A stretch of DNA of 64,000 nucleotides, from contig JAYJMM010000028.1 in NCBI GenBank assembly GCA_037349105.1, positions 3,224,001 to 3,288,000 of the forward strand, given 5' to 3'. Source of the stretch: Limnomonas spitsbergensis (taxonomy: Eukaryota; Chlorophyta; Chlorophyceae; Chlamydomonadales). Below are positions 1-14,610 of the stretch, piece by piece. How positions within the stretch are numbered: the stretch's first letter is position 1; every line of letters starts with the position of its first letter. The notes beneath the pieces are model-generated. The model had not been told where the DNA came from. It worked only from the letters and a program-made list of their open reading frames with translations, and searched no databases. Position numbers and translations under genes: made by a program.

Positions 1-1026
1 GCATTTAAACAGGTACCTTGCATTTTAACAGGTACCTTGCATTTAAACAGGTACCTTGCATTTAAACAGGTACCTTGCATTTAAACAGGTACCTTGCATT
101 TTAACAGGTACCTTGCATTTTAACAGGTACCTTGCATTTTAACAGGTACCTTGCATTTAAACAGGTACCTTGCATCTAAACAGGTACCTTGCATTTAAAC
201 AGGTACCTTGCATTTAAACAGGTACCTTGCATTTTAACAGGTACCTTGCATTTTAACAGGTACCTTGCATTTAAACAGGTACCTTGCATTTAAACAGGTA
301 CCTTGCATTTTAACAGGTACCTTGCATTTTAACAGGTACCTTGCATTTTAACAGGTACCTTGCATTTTAACAGGTACCTTGCATTTTAACAGGTACCTTG
401 CATTTAAACAGGTACCTTGCATTTAAACAGGTACCTTGCATTTTAACAGGTACCTTGCATTTAAACAGGTACCTTGCATTTTAACAGGTACCTTGCATTT
501 TAACAGGTACCTTGCATTTTAACAGGTACCTTGCATCTAAACAGGTACCTTGCATTTAAACAGGCACCTTGCATTTAAACAGGTACCTTGCATTTTAACA
601 GGTACCTTGCATTTTAACAGGTACCTTGCATTTAAACAGGTACCTTGCATTTTAACAGGTACCTTGCATTTTAACAGGTACCTTGCATTTAAACAGGTAC
701 CTTGCATCTAAACAGGTACCTTGCATTTAAACAGGTACCTTGCATTTTAACAGGTACCTTGCATTTTAACAGGTACCTTGCATTTTAACAGGTACCTTGC
801 ATTTAAACAGGTACCTTGCATTTTAACAGGTACCTTGCATTTAAACAGGTACCTTGCATTTAAACAGGTACCTTGCATTTTAACAGGTACCTTGCATTTA
901 AACAGGTACCTTGCATTTAAACCGGTACCTTGCATTTAAACAGGTACCTTGCATTTTAACAGGTACCTTGCATTTAAACAGGTACCTTGCATTTTAACAG
1001 GTACCTTGCATTTAAACAGGTACCTT

Positions 1027-1064
1027 GCAATGAAACAAGTGCCTTGCAGTTGAACAGGTACCTT
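1027..1064 (+). repeat. Diverged satellite unit pair, copy 1
   Basis: Two adjacent 19-bp units that differ strongly from consensus: GCAATGAAACAAGTGCCTT followed by GCAGTTGAACAGGTACCTT. They keep the repeat length but lose the TTTAAA palindrome, and the first also loses GGTACC. They act as a landmark for the left higher-order repeat. Confidence 0.95.
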
Positions 1065-4000
1065 GCATCTAAACAGGTACCTTGCATTTAAACAGGTACC
1101 TTGCATTTTAACAGGTACCTTGCATTTAAACAGGTACCTTGCATTTTAACAGGTACCTTGCATTTTAACAGGTACCTTGCATTTAAACAGGTACCTTGCA
1201 TTTTAACAGGTACCTTGCATTTTAACAGGTACCTTGCATCTAAACAGGTACCTTGCATTTAAACAGGTACCTTGCATTTTAACAGGTACCTTGCATTTTA
1301 ACAGGTACCTTGCATCTAAACAGGTACCTTGCATTTAAACAGGTACCTTGCATTTTAACAGGTACCTTGCATTTAAACAGGTACCTTGCATTTAAACAGG
1401 TACCTTGCATTTTAACAGGTACCTTGCATTTAAACAGGTACCTTGCATTTAAACAGGTACCTTGCATTTTAACAGGTACCTTGCATTTAAACAGGTACCT
1501 TGCATTTTAACAGGTACCTTGCATTTAAACAGGTACCTTGCATTTAAACAGGTACCTTGCATTTAAACAGGTACCTTGCATTTTAACAGGTACCTTGCAT
1601 TTTAACAGGTACCTTGCATTTTAACAGGTACCTTGCATTTAAACAGGTACCTTGCATCTAAACAGGTACCTTGCATTTAAACAGGTACCTTGCATTTAAA
1701 CAGGTACCTTGCATTTTAACAGGTACCTTGCATTTTAACAGGTACCTTGCATTTTAACAGGTACCTTGCATTTAAACAGGTACCTTGCATCTAAACAGGT
1801 ACCTTGCATTTAAACAGGTACCTTGCATCTAAACAGGTACCTTGCATTTAAACAGGTACCTTGCATTTTAACAGGTACCTTGCATTTAAACAGGTACCTT
1901 GCATTTAAACAGGTACCTTGCATTTTAACAGGTACCTTGCATTTAAACAGGTACCTTGCATTTAAACAGGTACCTTGCATTTTAACAGGTACCTTGCATT
2001 TTAACAGGTACCTTGCATTTAAACAGGTACCTTGCATTTAAACAGGTACCTTGCATTTTAACAGGTACCTTGCATTTAAACAGGTACCTTGCATTTTAAC
2101 AGGTACCTTGCATCTAAACAGGTACCTTGCATTTTAACAGGTACCTTGCATTTAAACAGGTACCTTGCATTTTAACAGGTACCTTGCATTTTAACAGGTA
2201 CCTTGCATTTTAACAGGTACCTTGCATTTAAACAGGTACCTTGCATTTAAACAGGCACCTTGCATTTAAACAGGTACCTTGCATTTTAACAGGTACCTTG
2301 CATCTAAACATGTACCTTGCATTTAAACAGGTACCTTGCATTTAAACAGGTACCTTGCATTTAAACAGGCACCTTGCATTTAAACAGGTACCTTGCATTT
2401 TAACAGGTACCTTGCATTTTAACAGGTACCTTGCATTTTAACAGGTACCTTGCATTTAAACAGGTACCTTGCACTTTAACAGGTACCTTGCATTTAAACA
2501 GGTACCTTGCATTTAAACAGGTACCTTGCATTTAAACAGGTACCTTGCATTTTAACAGGTACCTTGCATTTAAACAGGTACCTTGCATTTAAACAGGTAC
2601 CTTGCATTTTAACAGGTACCTTGCATTTTAACAGGTACCTTGCATTTTAACAGGTACCTTGCATTTTAACAGGTACCTTGCATTTAAACAGGTACCTTGC
2701 ATTTTAACAGGTACCTTGCATTTAAACAGGTACCTTGCATTTAAACAGGTACCTTGCATTTTAACAGGTACCTTGCATTTTAACAGGTACCTTGCATTTA
2801 AACAGGTACCTTGCATTTAAACAGGTACCTTGCATTTTAACAGGTACCTTGCATTTAAACAGGTACCTTGCATTTTAACAGGTACCTTGCATCTAAACAG
2901 GTACCTTGCATTTAAACAGGTACCTTGCATTTTAACAGGTACCTTGCATTTTAACAGGTACCTTGCATTTTAACAGGTACCTTGCATTTTAACAGGTACC
3001 TTGCATTTTAACAGGTACCTTGCATTTAAACAGGTACCTTGCATTTAAACAGGTACCTTGCATTTAAACAGGTACCTTGCATTTAAACAGGTACCTTGCA
3101 TTTAAACAGGTACCTTGCATTTAAACAGGTACCTTGCATTTTAACAGGTACCTTGCATTTAAACAGGTACCTTGCATTTAAACAGGTACCTTGCATTTAA
3201 ACAGGTACCTTGCATTTAAACAGGTACCTTGCATTTTAACAGGTACCTTGCATTTAAACAGGTACCTTGCATTTAAACAGGTACCTTGCATTTAAACAGG
3301 TACCTTGCATTTAAACAGGTACCTTGCATTTTAACAGGTACCTTGCATTTAAACAGGTACCTTGCATTTTAAACAGGTACCTTGCATTTAAACAGGTACC
3401 TTGCATTTAAACAGGTACCTTGCATTTTAACAGGTACCTTGCATTTTAACAGGTACCTTGCATTTTAACAGGTACCTTGCATTTTAACAGGTACCTTGCA
3501 TTTTAACAGGTACCTTGCATTTAAACAGGTACCTTGCATTTAAACAGGTACCTTGCATTTTAACAGGTACCTTGCATTTAAACAGGTACCTTGCATTTTA
3601 ACAGGTACCTTGCATTTTAACAGGTACCTTGCATTTTAACAGGTACCTTGCATCTAAACAGGTACCTTGCATTTAAACAGGCACCTTGCATTTAAACAGG
3701 TACCTTGCATTTTAACAGGTACCTTGCATTTTAACAGGTACCTTGCATTTAAACAGGTACCTTGCATTTTAACAGGTACCTTGCATTTTAACAGGTACCT
3801 TGCATTTAAACAGGTACCTTGCATCTAAACAGGTACCTTGCATTTAAACAGGTACCTTGCATTTTAACAGGTACCTTGCATTTTAACAGGTACCTTGCAT
3901 TTTAACAGGTACCTTGCATTTAAACAGGTACCTTGCATTTTAACAGGTACCTTGCATTTAAACAGGTACCTTGCATTTAAACAGGTACCTTGCATTTTAA

Positions 4001-4143
4001 CAGGTACCTTGCATTTAAACAGGTACCTTGCATTTAAACCGGTACCTTGCATTTAAACAGGTACCTTGCATTTTAACAGGTACCTTGCATTTAAACAGGT
4101 ACCTTGCATTTTAACAGGTACCTTGCATTTAAACAGGTACCTT

Positions 4144-4181
4144 GCAATGAAACAAGTGCCTTGCAGTTGAACAGGTACCTT
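4144..4181 (+). repeat. Diverged satellite unit pair, copy 2
   Basis: Identical to the pair at 1,027 and 3,117 bp downstream of it, with matching variant order on both sides. Confidence 0.95.
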
Positions 4182-7100
4182 GCATCTAAACAGGTACCTT
4201 GCATTTAAACAGGTACCTTGCATTTTAACAGGTACCTTGCATTTAAACAGGTACCTTGCATTTTAACAGGTACCTTGCATTTTAACAGGTACCTTGCATT
4301 TAAACAGGTACCTTGCATTTTAACAGGTACCTTGCATTTTAACAGGTACCTTGCATCTAAACAGGTACCTTGCATTTAAACAGGTACCTTGCATTTTAAC
4401 AGGTACCTTGCATTTTAACAGGTACCTTGCATCTAAACAGGTACCTTGCATTTAAACAGGTACCTTGCATTTTAACAGGTACCTTGCATTTAAACAGGTA
4501 CCTTGCATTTAAACAGGTACCTTGCATTTTAACAGGTACCTTGCATTTAAACAGGTACCTTGCATTTAAACAGGTACCTTGCATTTTAACAGGTACCTTG
4601 CATTTAAACAGGTACCTTGCATTTTAACAGGTACCTTGCATTTAAACAGGTACCTTGCATTTAAACAGGTACCTTGCATTTAAACAGGTACCTTGCATTT
4701 TAACAGGTACCTTGCATTTTAACAGGTACCTTGCATTTTAACAGGTACCTTGCATTTAAACAGGTACCTTGCATCTAAACAGGTACCTTGCATTTAAACA
4801 GGTACCTTGCATTTAAACAGGTACCTTGCATTTTAACAGGTACCTTGCATTTTAACAGGTACCTTGCATTTTAACAGGTACCTTGCATTTAAACAGGTAC
4901 CTTGCATCTAAACAGGTACCTTGCATTTAAACAGGTACCTTGCATCTAAACAGGTACCTTGCATTTAAACAGGTACCTTGCATTTTAACAGGTACCTTGC
5001 ATTTAAACAGGTACCTTGCATTTAAACAGGTACCTTGCATTTTAACAGGTACCTTGCATTTAAACAGGTACCTTGCATTTAAACAGGTACCTTGCATTTT
5101 AACAGGTACCTTGCATTTTAACAGGTACCTTGCATTTAAACAGGTACCTTGCATTTAAACAGGTACCTTGCATTTTAACAGGTACCTTGCATTTAAACAG
5201 GTACCTTGCATTTTAACAGGTACCTTGCATCTAAACAGGTACCTTGCATTTTAACAGGTACCTTGCATTTAAACAGGTACCTTGCATTTTAACAGGTACC
5301 TTGCATTTTAACAGGTACCTTGCATTTTAACAGGTACCTTGCATTTAAACAGGTACCTTGCATTTAAACAGGCACCTTGCATTTAAACAGGTACCTTGCA
5401 TTTTAACAGGTACCTTGCATCTAAACAGGTACCTTGCATTTAAACAGGTACCTTGCATTTAAACAGGTACCTTGCATTTTAACAGGTACCTTGCATCTAA
5501 ACAGGTACCTTGCATTTAAACAGGTACCTTGCATTTTAACAGGTACCTTGCATTTTAACAGGTACCTTGCATTTTAACAGGTACCTTGCATTTAAACAGG
5601 TACCTTGCACTTTAACAGGTACCTTGCATTTAAACAGGTACCTTGCATTTAAACAGGTACCTTGCATTTAAACAGGTACCTTGCATTTTAACAGGTACCT
5701 TGCATTTAAACAGGTACCTTGCATTTAAACAGGTACCTTGCATTTTAACAGGTACCTTGCATTTTAACAGGTACCTTGCATTTTAACAGGTACCTTGCAT
5801 TTTAACAGGTACCTTGCATTTAAACAGGTACCTTGCATTTTAACAGGTACCTTGCATTTAAACAGGTACCTTGCATTTAAACAGGTACCTTGCATTTTAA
5901 CAGGTACCTTGCATTTTAACAGGTACCTTGCATTTAAACAGGTACCTTGCATTTAAACAGGTACCTTGCATTTTAACAGGTACCTTGCATTTAAACAGGT
6001 ACCTTGCATTTTAACAGGTACCTTGCATCTAAACAGGTACCTTGCATTTAAACAGGTACCTTGCATTTTAACAGGTACCTTGCATTTTAACAGGTACCTT
6101 GCATTTTAACAGGTACCTTGCATTTTAACAGGTACCTTGCATTTTAACAGGTACCTTGCATTTAAACAGGTACCTTGCATTTAAACAGGTACCTTGCATT
6201 TAAACAGGTACCTTGCATTTAAACAGGTACCTTGCATTTAAACAGGTACCTTGCATTTAAACAGGTACCTTGCATTTTAACAGGTACCTTGCATTTAAAC
6301 AGGTACCTTGCATTTAAACAGGTACCTTGCATTTAAACAGGTACCTTGCATTTAAACAGGTACCTTGCATTTTAACAGGTACCTTGCATTTAAACAGGTA
6401 CCTTGCATTTAAACAGGTACCTTGCATTTAAACAGGTACCTTGCATTTAAACAGGTACCTTGCATTTTAACAGGTACCTTGCATTTAAACAGGTACCTTG
6501 CATTTTAAACAGGTACCTTGCATTTTAACAGGTACCTTGCATTTAAACAGGTACCTTGCATTTAAACAGGTACCTTGCATTTAAACAGGTACCTTGCATT
6601 TAAACAGGTACCTTGCATTTAAACAGGTACCTTGCATTTAAACAGGTACCTTGCATTTAAACAGGTACCTTGCATTTTAACAGGTACCTTGCATTTTAAC
6701 AGGTACCTTGCATTTTAAACAGGTACCTTGCATTTAAACAGGTACCTTGCATTTAAACAGGTACCTTGCATTTTAACAGGTACCTTGCATTTTAACAGGT
6801 ACCTTGCATTTTAACAGGTACCTTGCATTTTAACAGGTACCTTGCATTTTAACAGGTACCTTGCATTTAAACAGGTACCTTGCATTTAAACAGGTACCTT
6901 GCATTTTAACAGGTACCTTGCATTTAAACAGGTACCTTGCATTTTAACAGGTACCTTGCATTTTAACAGGTACCTTGCATTTTAACAGGTACCTTGCATC
7001 TAAACAGGTACCTTGCATTTAAACAGGCACCTTGCATTTAAACAGGTACCTTGCATTTTAACAGGTACCTTGCATTTTAACAGGTACCTTGCATTTAAAC

Positions 7101-7489
7101 AGGTACCTTGCATTTTAACAGGTACCTTGCATTTTAACAGGTACCTTGCATTTAAACAGGTACCTTGCATCTAAACAGGTACCTTGCATTTAAACAGGTA
7201 CCTTGCATTTTAACAGGTACCTTGCATTTTAACAGGTACCTTGCATTTTAACAGGTACCTTGCATTTAAACAGGTACCTTGCATTTTAACAGGTACCTTG
7301 CATTTAAACAGGTACCTTGCATTTAAACAGGTACCTTGCATTTTAACAGGTACCTTGCATTTAAACAGGTACCTTGCATTTAAACCGGTACCTTGCATTT
7401 AAACAGGTACCTTGCATTTTAACAGGTACCTTGCATTTAAACAGGTACCTTGCATTTTAACAGGTACCTTGCATTTAAACAGGTACCTT

Positions 7490-7527
7490 GCAATGAAACA
7501 AGTGCCTTGCAGTTGAACAGGTACCTT
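7490..7527 (+). repeat. Diverged satellite unit pair, copy 3
   Basis: Identical to the pairs at 1,027 and 4,144. It lies 3,346 bp after copy 2. Confidence 0.95.
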
Positions 7528-9620
7528 GCATCTAAACAGGTACCTTGCATTTAAACAGGTACCTTGCATTTTAACAGGTACCTTGCATTTAAACAGGTAC
7601 CTTGCATTTTAACAGGTACCTTGCATTTTAACAGGTACCTTGCATTTAAACAGGTACCTTGCATTTTAACAGGTACCTTGCATTTTAACAGGTACCTTGC
7701 ATCTAAACAGGTACCTTGCATTTAAACAGGTACCTTGCATTTTAACAGGTACCTTGCATTTTAACAGGTACCTTGCATCTAAACAGGTACCTTGCATTTA
7801 AACAGGTACCTTGCATTTTAACAGGTACCTTGCATTTAAACAGGTACCTTGCATTTAAACAGGTACCTTGCATTTTAACAGGTACCTTGCATTTAAACAG
7901 GTACCTTGCATTTAAACAGGTACCTTGCATTTTAACAGGTACCTTGCATTTAAACAGGTACCTTGCATTTTAACAGGTACCTTGCATTTAAACAGGTACC
8001 TTGCATTTAAACAGGTACCTTGCATTTAAACAGGTACCTTGCATTTTAACAGGTACCTTGCATTTTAACAGGTACCTTGCATTTTAACAGGTACCTTGCA
8101 TTTAAACAGGTACCTTGCATCTAAACAGGTACCTTGCATTTAAACAGGTACCTTGCATTTAAACAGGTACCTTGCATTTTAACAGGTACCTTGCATTTTA
8201 AACAGGTACCTTGCATTTTAACAGGTACCTTGCATTTAAACAGGTACCTTGCATCTAAACAGGTACCTTGCATTTAAACAGGTACCTTGCATTTAAACAG
8301 GTACCTTGCATTTAAACAGGTACCTTGCATTTTAACAGGTACCTTGCATTTAAACAGGTACCTTGCATTTAAACAGGTACCTTGCATTTTAACAGGTACC
8401 TTGCATTTAAACAGGTACCTTGCATTTAAACAGGTACCTTGCATTTTAACAGGTACCTTGCATTTTAACAGGTACCTTGCATTTAAACAGGTACCTTGCA
8501 TTTAAACAGGTACCTTGCATTTTAACAGGTACCTTGCATTTAAACAGGTACCTTGCATTTAAACAGGTACCTTGCATTTAAACAGGTACCTTGCATTTTA
8601 ACAGGTACCTTGCATTTAAACAGGTACCTTGCATTTAAACAGGTACCTTGCATTTTAACAGGTACCTTGCATTTTAAACAGGTACCTTGCATTTAAACAG
8701 GTACCTTGCATTTAAACAGGTACCTTGCATTTAAACAGGTACCTTGCATTTTAACAGGTACCTTGCATCTAAACAGGTACCTTGCATTTAAACAGGTACC
8801 TTGCATTTAAACAGGTACCTTGCATTTTAACAGGTACCTTGCATTTAAACAGGTACCTTGCATTTAAACAGGTACCTTGCATTTTAACAGGTACCTTGCA
8901 TTTTAAACAGGTACCTTGCATTTTAAACAGGTACCTTGCATTTAAACAGGTACCTTGCACTTTAACAGGTACCTTGCATTTAAACAGGTACCTTGCATTT
9001 AAACAGGTACCTTGCATTTAAACAGGTACCTTGCATTTTAACAGGTACCTTGCATTTAAACAGGTACCTTGCATTTAAACAGGTACCTTGCATTTTAACA
9101 GGTACCTTGCATTTTAACAGGTACCTTGCATTTTAACAGGTACCTTGCATTTTAACAGGTACCTTGCATTTAAACAGGTACCTTGCATTTTAACAGGTAC
9201 CTTGCATTTAAACAGGTACCTTGCATTTAAACAGGTACCTTGCATTTTAACAGGTACCTTGCATTTTAACAGGTACCTTGCATTTAAACAGGTACCTTGC
9301 ATTTAAACAGGTACCTTGCATTTTAACAGGTACCTTGCATTTAAACAGGTACCTTGCATTTTAACAGGTACCTTGCATCTAAACAGGTACCTTGCATTTA
9401 AACAGGTACCTTGCATTTAACAGGTACCTTGCATTTTAACAGGTACCTTGCATTTTAACAGGTACCTTGCATTTTAACAGGTACCTTGCATTTTAACAGG
9501 TACCTTGCATTTAAACAGGTACCTTGCATTTAAACAGGTACCTTGCATTTAAACAGGTACCTTGCATTTAAACAGGTACCTTGCATTTAAACAGGTACCT
9601 TGCATTTAAACAGGTACCTT

Positions 9621-10287
9621 GCATTTTAACAGGTACCTTGCATTTAAACAGGTACCTTGCATTTAAACAGGTACCTTGCATTTAAACAGGTACCTTGCAT
9701 TTAAACAGGTACCTTGCATTTTAACAGGTACCTTGCATTTAAACAGGTACCTTGCATTTAAACAGGTACCTTGCATTTAAACAGGTACCTTGCATTTAAA
9801 CAGGTACCTTGCATTTTAACAGGTACCTTGCATTTAAACAGGTACCTTGCATTTTAAACAGGTACCTTGCATTTTAACAGGTACCTTGCATTTAAACAGG
9901 TACCTTGCATTTAAACAGGTACCTTGCATTTAAACAGGTACCTTGCATTTTAACAGGTACCTTGCATTTAAACAGGTACCTTGCATTTAAACAGGTACCT
10001 TGCATTTAAACAGGTACCTTGCATTTTAAACAGGTACCTTGCATTTAAACAGGTACCTTGCATTTAAACAGGTACCTTGCATTTTAACAGGTACCTTGCA
10101 TTTAAACAGGTACCTTGCATTTAAACAGGTACCTTGCATTTAAACAGGTACCTTGCATTTAAACAGGTACCTTGCATTTTAACAGGTACCTTGCATTTAA
10201 ACAGGTACCTTGCATTTTAACAGGTACCTTGCATTTTAACAGGTACCTTGCATTTTAACAGGTACCTTGCATTTAAACAGGTACCTT
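9621..10287 (+). repeat. 670-bp satellite module, copy 1
   Basis: Variant order Q, P x4, Q, P x4, Q, P, R, Q, P x3, Q, P x3, R, P x2, Q, P x4, Q, P, Q x3, P. The two 20-bp R units start at 9,849 and 10,021 (172 bp apart). The first half of the module also precedes the R units at 3,364 and 6,500, which ties it to the left higher-order repeat. Confidence 0.85.
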
Positions 10288-11484
10288 GCATTTAAACAGG
10301 TACCTTGCATTTTAACAGGTACCTTGCATTTTAACAGGTACCTTGCATTTAAACAGGTACCTTGCATTTAAACAGGTACCTTGCATTTTAACAGGTACCT
10401 TGCATTTAAACAGGTACCTTGCATTTTAACAGGTACCTTGCATCTAAACAGGTACCTTGCATTTTAACAGGTACCTTGCATTTAAACAGGTACCTTGCAT
10501 TTTAACAGGTACCTTGCATTTTAACAGGTACCTTGCATTTTAACAGGTACCTTGCATTTAAACAGGTACCTTGCATTTAAACAGGCACCTTGCATTTAAA
10601 CAGGTACCTTGCATTTTAACAGGTACCTTGCATCTAAACAGGTACCTTGCATTTAAACAGGTACCTTGCATTTAAACAGGTACCTTGCATTTTAACAGGT
10701 ACCTTGCATCTAAACAGGTACCTTGCATTTAAACAGGTACCTTGCATTTTAACAGGTACCTTGCATTTTAACAGGTACCTTGCATTTAACAGGTACCTTG
10801 CATTTAAACAGGTACCTTGCACTTTAACAGGTACCTTGCATTTAAACAGGTACCTTGCATTTAAACAGGTACCTTGCATTTAAACAGGTACCTTGCATTT
10901 TAACAGGTACCTTGCATTTAAACAGGTACCTTGCATTTAAACAGGTACCTTGCATTTTAAACAGGTACCTTGCATTTTAACAGGTACCTTGCATTTTAAC
11001 AGGTACCTTGCATTTTAACAGGTACCTTGCATTTAAACAGGTACCTTGCATTTTAACAGGTACCTTGCATTTAAACAGGTACCTTGCATTTAAACAGGTA
11101 CCTTGCATTTTAACAGGTACCTTGCATTTTAACAGGTACCTTGCATTTAAACAGGTACCTTGCATTTAAACAGGTACCTTGCATTTTAACAGGTACCTTG
11201 CATTTAAACAGGTACCTTGCATTTTAACAGGTACCTTGCATCTAAACAGGTACCTTGCATTTAAACAGGTACCTTGCATTTTAACAGGTACCTTGCATTT
11301 TAACAGGTACCTTGCATTTTAACAGGTACCTTGCATTTTAACAGGTACCTTGCATTTTAACAGGTACCTTGCATTTAAACAGGTACCTTGCATTTAAACA
11401 GGTACCTTGCATTTAAACAGGTACCTTGCATTTAAACAGGTACCTTGCATTTAAACAGGTACCTTGCATTTAAACAGGTACCTT

Positions 11485-12150
11485 GCATTTTAACAGGTAC
11501 CTTGCATTTAAACAGGTACCTTGCATTTAAACAGGTACCTTGCATTTAAACAGGTACCTTGCATTTAAACAGGTACCTTGCATTTAACAGGTACCTTGCA
11601 TTTAAACAGGTACCTTGCATTTAAACAGGTACCTTGCATTTAAACAGGTACCTTGCATTTAAACAGGTACCTTGCATTTTAACAGGTACCTTGCATTTAA
11701 ACAGGTACCTTGCATTTTAAACAGGTACCTTGCATTTTAACAGGTACCTTGCATTTAAACAGGTACCTTGCATTTAAACAGGTACCTTGCATTTAAACAG
11801 GTACCTTGCATTTTAACAGGTACCTTGCATTTAAACAGGTACCTTGCATTTAAACAGGTACCTTGCATTTAAACAGGTACCTTGCATTTTAAACAGGTAC
11901 CTTGCATTTAAACAGGTACCTTGCATTTAAACAGGTACCTTGCATTTTAACAGGTACCTTGCATTTAAACAGGTACCTTGCATTTAAACAGGTACCTTGC
12001 ATTTAAACAGGTACCTTGCATTTAAACAGGTACCTTGCATTTTAACAGGTACCTTGCATTTAAACAGGTACCTTGCATTTTAACAGGTACCTTGCATTTT
12101 AACAGGTACCTTGCATTTTAACAGGTACCTTGCATTTAAACAGGTACCTT
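11485..12150 (+). repeat. 670-bp satellite module, copy 2
   Basis: Same variant order as the copy at 9,621, with R units at 11,712 and 11,884 (172 bp apart). It differs by one 18-bp S unit in the first half, which shortens it by one base. Confidence 0.82.
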
Positions 12151-14610
12151 GCATTTTAACAGGTACCTTGCATTTAAACAGGTACCTTGCATTTTAACAG
12201 GTACCTTGCATTTTAAACAGGTACCTTGCATTTTAAACAGGTACCTTGCATTTAAACAGGTACCTTGCATTTTAACAGGTACCTTGCATTTAAACAGGTA
12301 CCTTGCATTTTAACAGGTACCTTGCATTTAAACAGGTACCTTGCATTTAAACAGGTACCTTGCATTTTAAACAGGTACCTTGCATCTAAACAGGTACCTT
12401 GCATTTAAACAGGTACCTTGCATTTTAAACAGGTACCTTGCATTTAAACAGGTACCTTGCATTTAAACAGGTACCTTGCATTTAAACCGGTACCTTGCAT
12501 TTTAACAGGTACCTTGCATTTAAACAGGTACCTTGCATTTTAACAGGTACCTTGCATCTTAAACAGGTACCTTGCATTTTAACAGGTACCTTGCATTTTA
12601 ACAGGTACCTTGCATCTAAACAGGTACCTTGCATTTTAACAGGTACCTTGCATTTAAACAGGTACCTTGCATTTTAACAGGTACCTTGCATTTTAACAGG
12701 TACCTTGCATTTTAACAGGTACCTTGCATTTAAACAGGTACCTTGCATTTAAACAGGTACCTTGCATTTTAACAGGTACCTTGCATTTTAACAGGTACCT
12801 TGCATTTAAACAGGTACCTTGCATTTAAACAGGTACCTTGCATTTAAACAGGTACCTTGCATTTAAACAGGTACCTTGCATTTAAACAGGTACCTTGCAT
12901 TTAAACAGGTACCTTGCATTTAAACAGGTACCTTGCATTTTAACAGGTACCTTGCATTTTAACAGGTACCTTGCATTTTAACAGGTACCTTGCATTTAAA
13001 CAGGTACCTTGCATTTAAACAGGTACCTTGCATTTAAACAGGTACCTTGCATTTTAACAGGTACCTTGCATTTTAACAGGTACCTTGCATTTAAACAGGT
13101 ACCTTGCATTTAAACAGGTACCTTGCATTTTAACAGGTACCTTGCATTTTAACAGGTACCTTGCATTTTAACAGGTACCTTGCATTTTAACAGGTACCTT
13201 GCATTTAAACAGGTACCTTGCATTTTAACAGGTACCTTGCATTTAAACAGGTACCTTGCATTTAAACAGGTACCTTGCATTTTAACAGGTACCTTGCATT
13301 TTAACAGGTACCTTGCATTTAAACAGGTACCTTGCATTTAAACAGGTACCTTGCATTTTAACAGGTACCTTGCATTTAAACAGGTACCTTGCATTTTAAC
13401 AGGTACCTTGCATCTAAACAGGTACCTTGCATTTAAACAGGTACCTTGCATTTAACAGGTACCTTGCATTTTAACAGGTACCTTGCATTTTAACAGGTAC
13501 CTTGCATTTAACAGGTACCTTGCATTTAAACAGGTACCTTGCATTTAACAGGTACCTTGCATTCTAAACAGGTACCTTGCATTTTAACAGGTACCTTGCA
13601 TTTAAACAGGTACCTTGCATTTTAACAGGTACCTTGCATTTTAACAGGTACCTTGCATTTTAACAGGTACCTTGCATTTAAACAGGTACCTTGCATTTAA
13701 ACAGGTACCTTGCATTTAAACAGGTACCTTGCATTTTAAACAGGTACCTTGCATTCTAAACAGGTACCTTGCATTTAAACAGGTACCTTGCATTTAAACA
13801 GGTACCTTGCATTTTAACAGGTACCTTGCATCTAAACAGGTACCTTGCATTTAAACAGGTACCTTGCATTTTAACAGGTACCTTGCATTTTAAACAGGTA
13901 CCTTGCATTTTAAACAGGTACCTTGCATTTTAAACAGGTACCTTGCACTTTAACAGGTACCTTGCATTTAAACAGGTACCTTGCATTTAAACAGGTACCT
14001 TGCATTTAAACAGGTACCTTGCATTTTAACAGGTACCTTGCATTTAAACAGGTACCTTGCATTTAAACAGGTACCTTGCATTTTAACAGGTACCTTGCAT
14101 TTTAACAGGTACCTTGCATTTAAACAGGTACCTTGCATTTTAACAGGTACCTTGCATTTAAACAGGTACCTTGCATTTTAACAGGTACCTTGCATTTAAA
14201 CAGGTACCTTGCATTTAAACAGGTACCTTGCATTTTAAACAGGTACCTTGCATTTTAACAGGTACCTTGCATTTAAACAGGTACCTTGCATTTTAAACAG
14301 GTACCTTGCATTTTAACAGGTACCTTGCATTTAAACAGGTACCTTGCATTTTAACAGGTACCTTGCATCTAAACAGGTACCTTGCATTTAAACAGGTACC
14401 TTGCATTTTAACAGGTACCTTGCATTTTAACAGGTACCTTGCATTTTAACAGGTACCTTGCATTTAACAGGTACCTTGCATTTTAACAGGTACCTTGCAT
14501 TTAAACAGGTACCTTGCATTTAAACAGGTACCTTGCATTTAAACAGGTACCTTGCATTTAAACAGGTACCTTGCATTTAAACAGGTACCTTGCATTTAAA
14601 CAGGTACCTT

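Larger units (their letters stand above)
1..9400 (+). repeat. Left higher-order repeat, period 3.1-3.35 kb
   Basis: The order of unit variants repeats three times. Rare units fix the period. A strongly diverged unit pair starts at 1,027, 4,144 and 7,490, giving offsets of 3,117 and 3,346. An AACCGGTACC variant lies near 920, 4,037 and 7,383. A GCACTTTAAC variant lies near 2,471, 5,608 and 8,958. The 20-bp R unit at 3,364 recurs at 6,500 and 9,849. The third period is about 229 bp (12 units) longer, through extra units between about 6.2 and 6.75 kb. The copy boundaries are arbitrary because the phase is unknown. The pattern means multi-kilobase blocks were duplicated, not only single units. 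Confidence 0.9.

Noticed and set aside
9849..10021. Link between the 172-bp R-unit spacing and the 171-bp primate alpha satellite
   Set aside because: The spacing is simply 20 + 8 x 19; there is no sequence similarity to alpha satellite.
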